Positions 30,464 to 38,533 of a DNA stretch of 64,000 nucleotides are shown here, one piece after another (the first letter of the stretch is position 1; each line of letters begins with the position of its first letter). Made by a program: the position numbers and the translations under genes. The notes under the pieces were generated by a model. That model had not been told where the DNA came from. It saw only the letters and a list, made by a program, of their open reading frames with translations, and did no database searches. This DNA is from DATDFB01 sp035276475 (GTDB lineage: Bacteria > Acidobacteriota > Thermoanaerobaculia > Gp7-AA8), in NCBI GenBank assembly GCA_035276475.1, contig DATELQ010000033.1:54839-118838 (forward strand), in the 5' to 3' direction.

Positions 30464-32122
30464 ATGCCGAAGGCCATCTCGCTCGCCCTGCTCGCCGTCA
30501 TTCTTTCAGCCCGCCTCGCCGGCGCCGCGGACACCACCGTTGTCTGGTTCACCGCCGAGCTGCCGTACTTCTCCAATCGCGAGGCGCAGACGCCCTTCGT
30601 CGTCACGGCCAAGAACCGGAATGACGAGACCATGACCGGCTATCGCGGCACGGTCACCTTCTCGGCGAGCCTGCGCGGCGCCGATCCTTCCGTGGAGCTG
30701 CCGCCCGACTACACCTTCACCGCGGCCGACGCCGGCACGCACACCTTCTACGTGGTCTTTCACCGAGGTGGGCAGCATCAGGTGTGGGTCACCGACGTCG
30801 CCAACGCGGACCTGTCGGGATCGGACGACACCAGCGTTCAGTGCCCCGAGCTCACCCTCACCGCCACGAACAGCGGCCCTGTTTGTCCCGGATCCACCAT
30901 CACCCTGACGGCGCAGACGAATGCGCCGAATCCCTCCTTCACCTGGTACCCGCACACGGGCGGCGGCGGCTTGGTGCTGCACGGCCAGACCGTGACCACC
31001 ACCATGGGCGGCACGTGGTTCGTCACCATGGACGACACTACGGCCGGCTGCAGCGCCACGGCCACCACGTCCGTGGCCTACGAGCCGATCCCGCAGGTCT
31101 CCGTACCGTCGACCGCGAGCGGCGACTACGCCGCCAGCATCGCCGGCGACTCGAATGGCCCATACACAAACATCGTCTGGTCGGTCCGCAGCGGCGGGAG
31201 TGTCATCGCCGGCCAGGGAACGGCGACGGCAACGATCCGTCCGAATCCGTCGGCGGCGGCGGTCGTCGTCACCGTCGACGCAACGCGCGTCTCGACCGGC
31301 TGCCGGCAAGGCAATGAAGGTACGACCGACATCGTGGCCGCGCCGCCCGACGCCCGCATCTCGACCGGCGGCAGCGTCTGCCCGAACGGCAGCGGCGTCG
31401 CCTCCGTGCCGGACGCCGGTGCCGGCGCGGCGTACGCGTGGTCGCTCCAGAACGCCTCGCTCGTCTCGGGGCAGGGGACGCCGAGCATCGTCTTCACCGC
31501 CTCGGCGAGCGGCGCGATCTCGATCGCGGCGACGGTGACGCGCGGCGGCGCGACGGCTACCGGCCACGCCAGCGTCGCCGTCGACAGCCCCTCCGCAGCG
31601 CTTCGCGCGGGCCCGACGGCTGCGGTCTGCGCCGGCGACGCCGCCATCCTCGACGTCGCCCTCACCGGCACGCCGCCGTTCACGCTGGTCTGGTCTGACG
31701 GCATGACCCAGAGCGGCATCATGAGCAACGCCGTCTCGCGGCAGGTCTCCCCGGCGGAAACGACCATTTATTCGATCGCTGCCGTCAGCGACGCCGCGTG
31801 CAGCGGCAACGCCGGGGGCGGCATCCGGATCGACGTTCTCGCCGCGCCGCACATCGCGCGAAGCCCGCAGAGTGCGGCCGTGTCGGCCAATACCGCCGCT
31901 AGGCTCACCGTCGACGCGCCGGGGGACGCCCTGATGTTCCAGTGGTTCGAAGGAGAACGCGGCGACGTCTCGAAGCCCGTCGGGGGAAGCGCGGCCGTCT
32001 TCGTGACGCCGCCGGTCACGAAGGCCACCAGCTACTGGGTGCGCGTGTCGAGCGCCTGCGGCAGCAGCGACTCCGCCGCGGCCGTCGTCGCGCCGGCGCG
32101 CGTGCGCGCGGCCCGGCATTGA
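30464..32122 (+). CDS. Secreted Ig-like repeat protein
   Basis: A 552-residue exported protein with a signal peptide (MPKAISLALLAVILSARLAGA), then several beta-sandwich repeats with paired Cys. The last repeat (AAPHIARSPQSAAVS...FQWFEGERG...YWVRVSSACGS) is the same Ig-like module as in the zincins at 1411 and 9071. No protease motif is present. It ends ARVRAARH, the shared basic tail. A good GGAGGT site precedes ATG 30464, and its bases fall in a hairpin pairing 30423-30429 with 30450-30456. It is probably a surface or matrix protein; the partner is unknown. Confidence 0.7.
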   Translation: MPKAISLALLAVILSARLAGAADTTVVWFTAELPYFSNREAQTPFVVTAKNRNDETMTGYRGTVTFSASLRGADPSVELPPDYTFTAADAGTHTFYVVFHRGGQHQVWVTDVANADLSGSDDTSVQCPELTLTATNSGPVCPGSTITLTAQTNAPNPSFTWYPHTGGGGLVLHGQTVTTTMGGTWFVTMDDTTAGCSATATTSVAYEPIPQVSVPSTASGDYAASIAGDSNGPYTNIVWSVRSGGSVIAGQGTATATIRPNPSAAAVVVTVDATRVSTGCRQGNEGTTDIVAAPPDARISTGGSVCPNGSGVASVPDAGAGAAYAWSLQNASLVSGQGTPSIVFTASASGAISIAATVTRGGATATGHASVAVDSPSAALRAGPTAAVCAGDAAILDVALTGTPPFTLVWSDGMTQSGIMSNAVSRQVSPAETTIYSIAAVSDAACSGNAGGGIRIDVLAAPHIARSPQSAAVSANTAARLTVDAPGDALMFQWFEGERGDVSKPVGGSAAVFVTPPVTKATSYWVRVSSACGSSDSAAAVVAPARVRAARH

Positions 32123-32132
32123 CCGGCTCTTG

Positions 32133-32147
32133 TAGAATGCGCCGGCT
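32133..32147 (+). promoter_or_regulatory. Candidate extended -10 (leaderless type) before the uronate epimerase gene
   Basis: TG-T-TAGAAT is not exact, but TAGAAT (32133-32138, 5 of 6 to consensus) is preceded by TG and followed by the 9-base spacer GCGCCGGCT and the TTG start at 32148. No Shine-Dalgarno is visible. Confidence 0.55.
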
Positions 32148-33158
32148 TTGAAGGTCCTCGTCACCGGCGCGGCCGGTTTCATCGGGTATCACGTCTGCCG
32201 CCGGCTTCTCGACCGCGGCGACGACGTCGTCGGCGTCGACAACGTCAACGACTACTACGACCCGAGGCTGAAAGAGGCGCGGCTCGACCAGCTGCGCGCC
32301 TCAGCCAATTTCCGCTTCGAGCGCCTCGACATCGCCGACGCAGACGGCATGCGCCGCCTCTTCGCCGAAGCGAAACCGCAGCGCGTCCTCAACCTCGCGG
32401 CGCAGGCGGGCGTGCGCTACTCGCTCATCAACCCGCAGGCGTACGTCGACGCCAACCTCCAGGGATTTATGAACATCCTCGAGGGCTCGCGTCACAACGG
32501 CGTCGAGCACCTCGTCTTCGCCTCGTCGAGCTCCGTCTACGGCGCCAACACCGCGCAGCCGTTCTCCGAGCACCACAACGTCGACCACCCGGTCTCGCTC
32601 TACGCGGCGACGAAGAAGGCCAACGAGCTGATGGCCCACACGTACGCGGCGCTCTTCAACCTGCCCTGCACCGGCCTGCGCTTCTTCACCGTGTATGGGC
32701 CGTGGGGCCGTCCCGACATGGCCCTCTTCAAGTTCACGCGCGGGATCCTGGCCGACGAGCCGATCGACGTCTACAACTTCGGCAACATGATCCGCGACTT
32801 CACCTACATCGACGACATCGTCGAGGGCGTCGTGCGCGTGATCGACAGCGTCGCGCAACCGGACGAGCGGTGGAGCGGCGACGCGCCCGACCCGGCGCGC
32901 AGCTTCGCGCCGTATCGCGTCTTCAACATCGGCAACAACAAGCCGGTGCCGCTCCTCGACTTCATCGCCGCGCTCGAAGAGGCCCTCGGGCGCAAAGCGC
33001 AGATGAACCTCATGCCGATGCAGCCGGGCGACGTGCCGTCGACGATGGCCGACGTCAGCGAGCTCGAGGCCGCCGTCGGCTTCCGCCCGAGCACGCCGGT
33101 CCGCGAAGGGATCGGGCGCTTCGTAAAGTGGTACAAGGAATACTACGGAATCGCATGA
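32148..33158 (+). CDS. UDP-glucuronate 4-epimerase-like NAD-dependent epimerase
   Basis: A 336-residue extended SDR enzyme. TGAAGFIGYHVC, VDNVNDYYDPRLKEARL, NLAAQAGVRYSL, SSSSVYG, the YAATKKANE catalytic Tyr/Lys and FFTVYGPWGRPDMALFKF are signature stretches of the UDP-glucuronate 4-epimerase group, which makes UDP-galacturonate. TTG 32148 is the start because the fold begins immediately (KVLVTGAAG). It overlaps the next gene, a nucleotide-sugar dehydrogenase, as ATGA, consistent with a uronic acid branch. Confidence 0.87.
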   Translation: MKVLVTGAAGFIGYHVCRRLLDRGDDVVGVDNVNDYYDPRLKEARLDQLRASANFRFERLDIADADGMRRLFAEAKPQRVLNLAAQAGVRYSLINPQAYVDANLQGFMNILEGSRHNGVEHLVFASSSSVYGANTAQPFSEHHNVDHPVSLYAATKKANELMAHTYAALFNLPCTGLRFFTVYGPWGRPDMALFKFTRGILADEPIDVYNFGNMIRDFTYIDDIVEGVVRVIDSVAQPDERWSGDAPDPARSFAPYRVFNIGNNKPVPLLDFIAALEEALGRKAQMNLMPMQPGDVPSTMADVSELEAAVGFRPSTPVREGIGRFVKWYKEYYGIA

Positions 33159-34492
33159 CCACGTCTCTCGCCCCGCAGACCGTCGACGCCCTGGTTGACT
33201 CGATCCGCGCCCGCACCGCCCGCGTCGGCGTGATCGGCCTGGGCTACGTCGGCCTGCCGCTCGTCCTGCTCTTCGAGGACGCCGGCTTCCCGGTCCTCGG
33301 CTTCGACGTCGACACGAAGAAGACCGACATGCTCAACCGCGGCGAGACCTACATCCGCCACATCGGCCGCGAGCGCATCGCCAAGGCCTTCGCCAACGAG
33401 CGCGTCCAAGCGACCGCCGACTTCGACCGCCTCGCCGAGTGCGACGCGATCTTGATCTGCGTCCCGACGCCGCTCGGCACGCACCGCGAGCCCGACCTCA
33501 AATACATCCGCATCACCGCCGAGCAGATCGCGCTTCGGCTGCGGCCCGGGCAGCTCGTCGTCCTCGAGTCGACGACGTATCCGGGCACGACGCGCGAGGA
33601 GCTTCTGCCGCGCTTCGAGGCCCGCGGCCTCGTCTGCGGCCGCGACTTCTTCCTCGGGTTTTCGCCCGAGCGCGAAGATCCGGGCAACGAGCGCTTCAAC
33701 ACCAAGAACATCCCCAAAGTCGTCGGCGGCATCGACGCGCCGTCGATGAGCGCCGCGGCGGAGCTCTACGGCGCCATCATCGACCACGTCGTTCCCGTGT
33801 CGTCACCCGAGGTCGCGGAGTCGGCGAAGCTGCTGGAGAACATCTTCCGCGCCGTCAACATCGCCCTCGTCAACGAAATGAAAGTCGTCTTCGAGCGGAT
33901 GGGCATCGACGTCTGGGAAGTCATCGAGGCGGCGAAGACCAAGCCGTTCGGGTTCATGCCGTTCTATCCCGGCCCGGGGCTCGGCGGGCACTGCATCCCC
34001 CTCGATCCGTTTTATCTGACGTGGAAGGCGGCGGAGTACGGCACGTGGGCGCGCTTCATCGAGCTCGCCGGCGAAGTCAACACGTCGATGCCGCGCTACG
34101 TCGTCGACCGCACGGTCGAGGCGGTGAACAAGCACGGCAAGAGCATCGTCGGCGCGACGGTGCTGGTCATGGGCCTCTCGTACAAGCCCGACATCGACGA
34201 CGACCGCGAGTCGCCGTCGTTCGAGCTCATCGAGATGCTGCAGGAGCGCGGCGCGGTGGTGTCGTACTGCGATCCGTTCGTCCCCGTGGCCCGCCGCGGC
34301 CGCAAGCACGACCTCGGCCTCGAGTCGATTCCGTGCACCGCCGAGGCCATCGGCCGGTACGACGCCGTCGTCGTGTCGACGCCGCACACGCAGTTCAAGG
34401 ATCCGGCGCTCTGGTCGCAGGTGCGCCTGGCCGTCGACACGCGCAACATCGTCCCGCGCAACATCGCCGGACTCGACGTGGTGAGGGCCTGA
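33155..34492 (+). CDS. UDP-N-acetylglucosamine/UDP-sugar 6-dehydrogenase (WbpA-like)
   Basis: A 445-residue NAD-dependent nucleotide-sugar dehydrogenase that oxidises the C6 hydroxyl to a carboxylate in two steps. It has GVIGLGYVGLPL, SPEREDPG, AKLLENIFRAVNIALVNE, and GPGLGGHCIPLDPFYL, which contains the catalytic Cys. The C-terminal UDP-binding domain has MGLSYKPDIDDDRESPS. The GHCIPLDPFYLTWKA pattern is typical of the WbpA/WecC side of the family rather than UDP-glucose dehydrogenase, so a UDP-HexNAc uronate is the likely product. Confidence 0.88.
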   Translation: MTTSLAPQTVDALVDSIRARTARVGVIGLGYVGLPLVLLFEDAGFPVLGFDVDTKKTDMLNRGETYIRHIGRERIAKAFANERVQATADFDRLAECDAILICVPTPLGTHREPDLKYIRITAEQIALRLRPGQLVVLESTTYPGTTREELLPRFEARGLVCGRDFFLGFSPEREDPGNERFNTKNIPKVVGGIDAPSMSAAAELYGAIIDHVVPVSSPEVAESAKLLENIFRAVNIALVNEMKVVFERMGIDVWEVIEAAKTKPFGFMPFYPGPGLGGHCIPLDPFYLTWKAAEYGTWARFIELAGEVNTSMPRYVVDRTVEAVNKHGKSIVGATVLVMGLSYKPDIDDDRESPSFELIEMLQERGAVVSYCDPFVPVARRGRKHDLGLESIPCTAEAIGRYDAVVVSTPHTQFKDPALWSQVRLAVDTRNIVPRNIAGLDVVRA

Positions 34493-34494
34493 CG

Positions 34495-35382
34495 ATGCGG
34501 AAGGGAATCATCCTCGCCGGCGGCTCCGGAACGCGGCTTTACCCGATCACGTCGGTGGTGTCGAAGCAGCTCCTGCCGATCTACGACAAGCCGATGGTCT
34601 ATTACCCGCTGACGACGCTGATGCTGGCGGGGATCACGGAGATTCTGATCATCACCACGCCCGAGGACCAGCCGCTGTTCCAGCGCCTCCTCGGCGACGG
34701 ATCGCAGTGGGGCATTCGCCTGGAATTCGCGCAGCAGCCGCATCCCGGCGGCCTGGCGCAGGCGTTTCTCATCGGCCGCGACTTTGTCGGCGACGACCCG
34801 AGCTGCCTGATCCTCGGCGACAACATTTTCTACGGTCACGGCCTGACGGAGACGCTGCGCCGCGCCGCCGCGCGCAAGGGGGGCGCGACGGTGTTCGCGT
34901 ACCGGGTGCACGATCCGGAGCGCTACGGCGTGGTGGAGTTCGACGACGAAGGCCGCGCGATCACGATCGAGGAGAAGCCGGCCAAGCCGAAGTCGAACTT
35001 CGCGGTGACGGGGTTGTACTTCTACGACGCGCAGGTGTGCGATCTCGCCGCGTCGCTCGAGCCGTCAGCGCGCGGGGAGCTGGAGATCACCGACCTCAAT
35101 CGCCGCTATCTCGAGGCGGGGGCGCTGCACGTCGAGCAGCTCGGCCGCGGCTACGCCTGGTTCGACACCGGCACGCAGGAGTCGCTCCTCGGCGCCGCGA
35201 ATTTCGTCGAGCAGGTGGAGCTGCGCCAAGGACTGAAGATCGCCTGCCCCGAGGAGGTCGCGTACAACCTGCGCCTCATCTCCGGCGAGCACCTGCGCGC
35301 CGCCGCCGAGCGCCTGAAGAAGAGCACGTACGGCGCATATATCCGCCAGGTGGCCGAGGAAGAGCCGGCGGAGATTGTGTAG
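34495..35382 (+). CDS. rfbA: Glucose-1-phosphate thymidylyltransferase
   Basis: A 295-residue nucleotidyltransferase forming dTDP-glucose. MRKGIILAGGSGTRLYP is the nucleotide-binding signature, with PIYDKPMVYYPLTTLMLAGI, LGDNIFYG, ERYGVVEFDD, and GRGYAWFDTGT near the end. It is full length. No dTDP-glucose 4,6-dehydratase (rfbB) is in this window, though ketoisomerase and aminotransferase genes acting later are present at 50.8 and 58.2 kb. It is the last gene before the accessory island. Confidence 0.93.
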   Translation: MRKGIILAGGSGTRLYPITSVVSKQLLPIYDKPMVYYPLTTLMLAGITEILIITTPEDQPLFQRLLGDGSQWGIRLEFAQQPHPGGLAQAFLIGRDFVGDDPSCLILGDNIFYGHGLTETLRRAAARKGGATVFAYRVHDPERYGVVEFDDEGRAITIEEKPAKPKSNFAVTGLYFYDAQVCDLAASLEPSARGELEITDLNRRYLEAGALHVEQLGRGYAWFDTGTQESLLGAANFVEQVELRQGLKIACPEEVAYNLRLISGEHLRAAAERLKKSTYGAYIRQVAEEEPAEIV

Positions 35383-35465
35383 TTCGCCGGTCCCGTAACT
35401 TGACGACCTTGGAGTGCCCGAGCAAGATGTCAAGCGATAGAAGCGGCAAGAGGGCAACGTTGAAT

Positions 35466-35819
35466 ATGAAGACCACCCCTCATCTTTCAGCCTTCGCCCA
35501 ACGCCTAGCAAAAATCGAGGAGCTCGGCGGAATCAGTGGGCGCGATGTCGCTCAGTTGCTCGACACGACCCCCGAGACAATCTCTCGCTGGAGTACCGGC
35601 AGAGTCGAGCCACAGCGTGACCGGCTGCAGCGAGTACTGGAGCTCGAGTTTTTTCTCACGGAGCTCTCCGAATTCTACTCACCCGAAGAAGCTCGCCTTT
35701 GGCTTTTCGCACCGCACAAACTTCTTAACGGCGATTCGCCGGCGCAGCGAATTCAGAACGATCAGGCGCAAGATGTTTTCGGCCTGATTGATCAACTTCG
35801 TTCCGGTGCGTATGTTTGA
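35466..35819 (+). CDS. Xre/MbcA-type antitoxin of a RES toxin-antitoxin pair
   Basis: A 117-residue protein with an N-terminal helix-turn-helix (GGISGRDVAQLLDTTPETISRW) and a C-terminal segment (EEARLWLFAPHKLLNGDSPA...DVFGLIDQLRSGAYV) like the MbcA/ParS/Xre toxin-binding domain (DUF2384). ATG 35466 is used; ATG 35427 is an in-frame alternative. The stop overlaps the RES gene start as TGATG, the usual antitoxin-first arrangement. Base composition is less GC-rich than the flanking genes, suggesting transfer. The antitoxin looks intact while its toxin is broken. Confidence 0.8.
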   Translation: MKTTPHLSAFAQRLAKIEELGGISGRDVAQLLDTTPETISRWSTGRVEPQRDRLQRVLELEFFLTELSEFYSPEEARLWLFAPHKLLNGDSPAQRIQNDQAQDVFGLIDQLRSGAYV

Positions 35820-36149
35820 TGATCTACCGGCCAGAACTTCTGGACGTTCTGCAAGGTGCGCTCATATCGTCATGGAACGCTGAGGTCTATCGCCACATGT
35901 TCGGCAGCTATTCGCCAATGCGCCCAAACATTGGCGGTGCGCGCTGGAACCCTCCTGGTTTGGAGGCGATATACGCAAGTCTCGAACGCGAGACGGCGCT
36001 TGCTGAAGCCGCGCTGGCTGGGTCATCACGCACTCTTGGTTCCGTCGGTGCGCCGTCAAAATGGCATCAACCTCGTAGTTCTTGAACCCGATCCGGCGCA
36101 CCTCAGTCTCGAAATCATCAGCGCAGAAGCGATTGCTGAGAACAACTAA
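35819..36149 (+). pseudogene. RES-domain toxin, internally deleted and frameshifted
   Basis: The frame from ATG 35819 gives a RES N-terminus (MIYRPELLD...NIGGARWNPPGLEAIYASLERETALAEA) and then runs out of frame to a stop at 36085. The +1 frame carries the RES C-terminus (HHALLVPSVRRQNGINLVVLEPDP) to a stop at 36149. The middle of the domain, normally tens of residues between ALAEA and the LLVPS strand, is missing. An out-of-frame internal deletion best explains this. The NAD-degrading toxin should be inactive. The second frame is too short to be its own gene. Confidence 0.75.
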
Positions 36150-36180
36150 GGCTAAAGCGGCCGAATCACCCCTACCCCGC

Positions 36181-36272
36181 GATCTCCTGATCGTACGCCG
36201 CGGCCGTCTCCGCCGGGATCACCGCCTGCGCCGCGCGGCGGTAGTCGTCGACGAAGCGCTGCCGGTATTGCG
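36181..36272 (-). pseudogene. Duplicated 92-bp fragment of the Wzz-like gene
   Basis: This stretch matches 39903-39994, inside the Wzz-like gene on the same strand, at about 88 of 92 positions by eye. Translated on the minus strand it still reads QYRQRFVDDYRRAAQAVIPAE, against QYRQRLVDDYRRAAQAVIPAE in the full gene. No start or remaining domain is present. It is a relic that marks recombination at the island edge. Apart from it and the palindrome at 36330, I see no gene in 36150-36550. Confidence 0.8.
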
Positions 36273-36329
36273 AGGCAGCATCCGCTAGAATGCCACTCAC
36301 GCGAACAGCGCGAGGCGAACCAACACGCG

Positions 36330-36350
36330 GAAGCGTGCCCCCCACGCTTC
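36330..36350. repeat. Isolated palindrome resembling the 38.5-kb array units
   Basis: GAAGCGTG (36330-36337) and CACGCTTC (36343-36350) are perfectly complementary around five Cs. The arms match the GAAGCG/CGCTTC arms of the tandem palindrome array at 38534-38783. The site lies about 200 bases upstream of the XRE regulator gene and could be an operator for it. That link is inferred. Confidence 0.45.
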
Positions 36351-36550
36351 GATGCCGTTCGCGCATGGCAGGGCGCGGCGCGCCCGCTTGGCCCGTCACC
36401 GGACGGGCGCGCCGTCGCCGATTCTGCAACGGGCAGCCTAACAGCGGCTTCAAATGAATTCAAGATTGTTTGAAGAAACGGACGGCTTGACCTTGGTAGC
36501 AGACGTCATGCAGTATTGCCCGGCGTCCGATGCTATCGTCCGGCGAGCAG

Positions 36551-36910
36551 ATGTCCCCGTCGTATCCGCATGACTTCGGCGGACTCGTTCGCCAACTCCG
36601 CGACGCACGCGGATGGACGCAAGAGAAGCTCGCCCGCGAGGCGGACATCACCGTCACCAGCGTGTCGAACGTCGAGCGCGGAGCGACGAAACCGAGCGCG
36701 GAGACGGTCGAGAAGATCGCCGCGGCGTTCGGTCTTCGGCCGAGCGAGTTGGACCCGCGCCGTCTGGCGCGTCTCGTTGCGGAGCATGCCATCTCGTTCA
36801 CGCGGCGACGGGCCATCACGCGGCTGCTGCTCGACATCGGCGAGCGTGAAGTCGAAGCGGTGATTGCGTTTCTCGATGAGCGGTCGAAGCATGGGCGGAG
36901 GCCGACGTGA
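36551..36910 (+). CDS. XRE-family helix-turn-helix regulator
   Basis: A 119-residue protein with an N-terminal lambda-repressor-like HTH: VRQLRDARGWTQEKLAREADITVTSV...ERGATKPS, with a textbook WTQ-x-LA-x-x-A and S-x-ERG. The C-terminal part (ITRLLLDIGEREVEAVIAFLDE) is helical and may dimerise or bind a partner. ATG 36551 is chosen; ATG 36530 is in frame. It overlaps the next gene, a Zn-finger TPR protein, as GTGA, so the two should be made together. Nearby palindromes are candidate operators. Confidence 0.82.
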   Translation: MSPSYPHDFGGLVRQLRDARGWTQEKLAREADITVTSVSNVERGATKPSAETVEKIAAAFGLRPSELDPRRLARLVAEHAISFTRRRAITRLLLDIGEREVEAVIAFLDERSKHGRRPT

Positions 36911-38199
36911 GCGAGTGCCCTCACCCGGCCAAGCTGCTGCAACTGATTTCGGACGGCGAGTACGTGCCCCATCTCCGCGAGTGCGAGAAGTGCCGGACGT
37001 TCGTCCATGCCGCGACCGAAGCGGTTCGCGCGTTCAGCGACACGAGCGAACTGGAAGCCGACGTGCGCGTGCAAATCGACGAGGTGCTCCGCGACACACC
37101 CGAGCGTCGCTGGAGCTCGGTATTCCTCGACTCCCGCAACACGCATCTGCACCGCTCCGTCGTCGTGCGTGAGCTCCGCCGCCGCGCCGACGAACTGTCG
37201 GGCGCGAATCCGCGGCAGGCGCTGAGCCTGTCGGCGGCGGCCGTCAATGTCAGCGATGCGATGGTTGCAGCCCGGAACCCTCCCGCGCCGGAGCTGCGAT
37301 TCGACGTGCTGAAGCTCCACTCGTCACTCCTCCGCGAGACCGGATCGCTGGAGGAGGCGCTGAGCGTGCTCGGTCGCGCATGGGCTGTTGCCGACGAGAC
37401 GGAGCACCGCGAGCAATACCGCGCCACGCTTTCGCTGTGCGGCGCGATCATCTACGCCGAGCCCGATCTCGCGAACTTCAGAGAGGCGATCAACCTCGCG
37501 GAAGCCGCCGCCGCGGTGCTGGACGTGTGCGGGGATCAGCGGCGCGCCGTGATCGCCCGCCACACCAAGGCGTACGCGCTCACGGTCATGAACCGCTTCG
37601 AGGCCGCCGTGCCGTTGCTGCGCGGCGTCGTGGAGGAGATTCAGGACGCCGGCGGCTCGACGCATGACGCGGCGATGGCGCACGTGCTGCTCGCGCTCTG
37701 CTACGTGCGGCTCGGCCTGTACGGCGATGCGCTCGACCACGCGCGAATCGCCGAGCACATGCACGTCGAGCTGCGCGAGACCGTCGATGCCGCTCGCGCC
37801 GCGCACGTTGCCGCCTGCGCGATGGCGGGCATGGGGCAGTTTGGCGAGGTGCGCGAGGAGTTCACGAGGACCGCGGACATCGTGTTTCACGCCGGCCTGT
37901 TCGACGTCTGGTGCCTGCTCCGGCTCGACTACATCACGGCGGCTCTCGCCGATGACGCCGGTGCCGACGTGCGGGCGGACGCGGAAGGCGTCGCCCGCGT
38001 GGCCATGACCATCGGCACGACCGAATCGACGCAACGGCGCCGCTTCACAGCCGAGGCGTGCAACTACCTCCGGCTCATCGCCACGCGCGACATGCTCACG
38101 TACGAAGTCGCGGAGTACGTCCGCAACTACGTCGACCGCAATGCCAAGCAGAAGCCGGTGAAGTTCATCCCGCCGTCGGGCGCCGGCTTCGCGATGTGA
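36907..38199 (+). CDS. TPR-like protein with N-terminal anti-sigma-type zinc finger
   Basis: A 430-residue helical protein. Near residues 22-29 it has HLRECEKC, an H-x3-C-x2-C zinc motif as in ZAS/anti-sigma factors. The rest is a chain of TPR-like helix pairs (about 95-400: ALSLSAAAVNVSDAM, SLEEALSVLGRAWAVADE, FEAAVPLLRGVVEEI, LYGDALDHARIAEHM). No membrane segment is present. GTG 36907 overlaps the XRE stop. I infer that it binds and modulates the XRE protein, or senses a ligand for it. The XRE plus TPR pairing recalls peptide-sensing regulators, but the zinc finger is different. Confidence 0.7.
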   Translation: MSECPHPAKLLQLISDGEYVPHLRECEKCRTFVHAATEAVRAFSDTSELEADVRVQIDEVLRDTPERRWSSVFLDSRNTHLHRSVVVRELRRRADELSGANPRQALSLSAAAVNVSDAMVAARNPPAPELRFDVLKLHSSLLRETGSLEEALSVLGRAWAVADETEHREQYRATLSLCGAIIYAEPDLANFREAINLAEAAAAVLDVCGDQRRAVIARHTKAYALTVMNRFEAAVPLLRGVVEEIQDAGGSTHDAAMAHVLLALCYVRLGLYGDALDHARIAEHMHVELRETVDAARAAHVAACAMAGMGQFGEVREEFTRTADIVFHAGLFDVWCLLRLDYITAALADDAGADVRADAEGVARVAMTIGTTESTQRRRFTAEACNYLRLIATRDMLTYEVAEYVRNYVDRNAKQKPVKFIPPSGAGFAM

Positions 38200-38256
38200 G
38201 CGATGGCCACCGCGAACCGTGAGCAGGTGCCCGTCACACCTGCCACGGATCAACAG

Positions 38257-38436
38257 TTACGGCTTCGGCGGCCCGACCTCGATCCCGTCGCCGAACGAGT
38301 GCAGTAGCCGCTTTAGCATGAGCACGATGCGCTTGACGGTGTCCCGCGGCCCGCGGGAATCATCGTCGCGCGGCGCAGCCATCACCGGCATCGCCAACAC
38401 AGCCAGAAGTGAAAAGAGCAGCAGACCTTTGCGCAT
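38257..38436 (-). CDS. Small secreted peptide, 59 residues
   Basis: Starts MRKGLLLFSLLAVLAMPVMAAPRD, a strong signal peptide with an A-x-A site. The mature part is only about 38 residues: acidic/basic (RDDDSRGPRDTVKR), then IVLMLKRLLHSFGDG, which would be amphipathic, ending EVGPPKP. GGAGGG lies 5 bases before ATG 38436, so this start is firm. The gene is convergent with the XRE-TPR operon and its promoter would lie near the palindrome array. It could be a signalling or membrane-active peptide. Neither is shown. Confidence 0.65.
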   Translation of the reverse strand: MRKGLLLFSLLAVLAMPVMAAPRDDDSRGPRDTVKRIVLMLKRLLHSFGDGIEVGPPKP

Positions 38437-38533
38437 GGAACCCTCCGTCATCGCGGAAGGTGCCCCCCGGCACGGCATTCTGACAGCCGTCCGCACCAAG
38501 CGGGCTTCCGATCGAAGAGCGGGCGTTTGCAAC

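Noticed and set aside
35856..36149. Separate small gene in the +1 frame after the RES start
   Set aside because: Only its last third resembles protein (the RES C-terminus). The first part overlaps the RES N-terminus out of frame, which fits a deletion better than a new gene.
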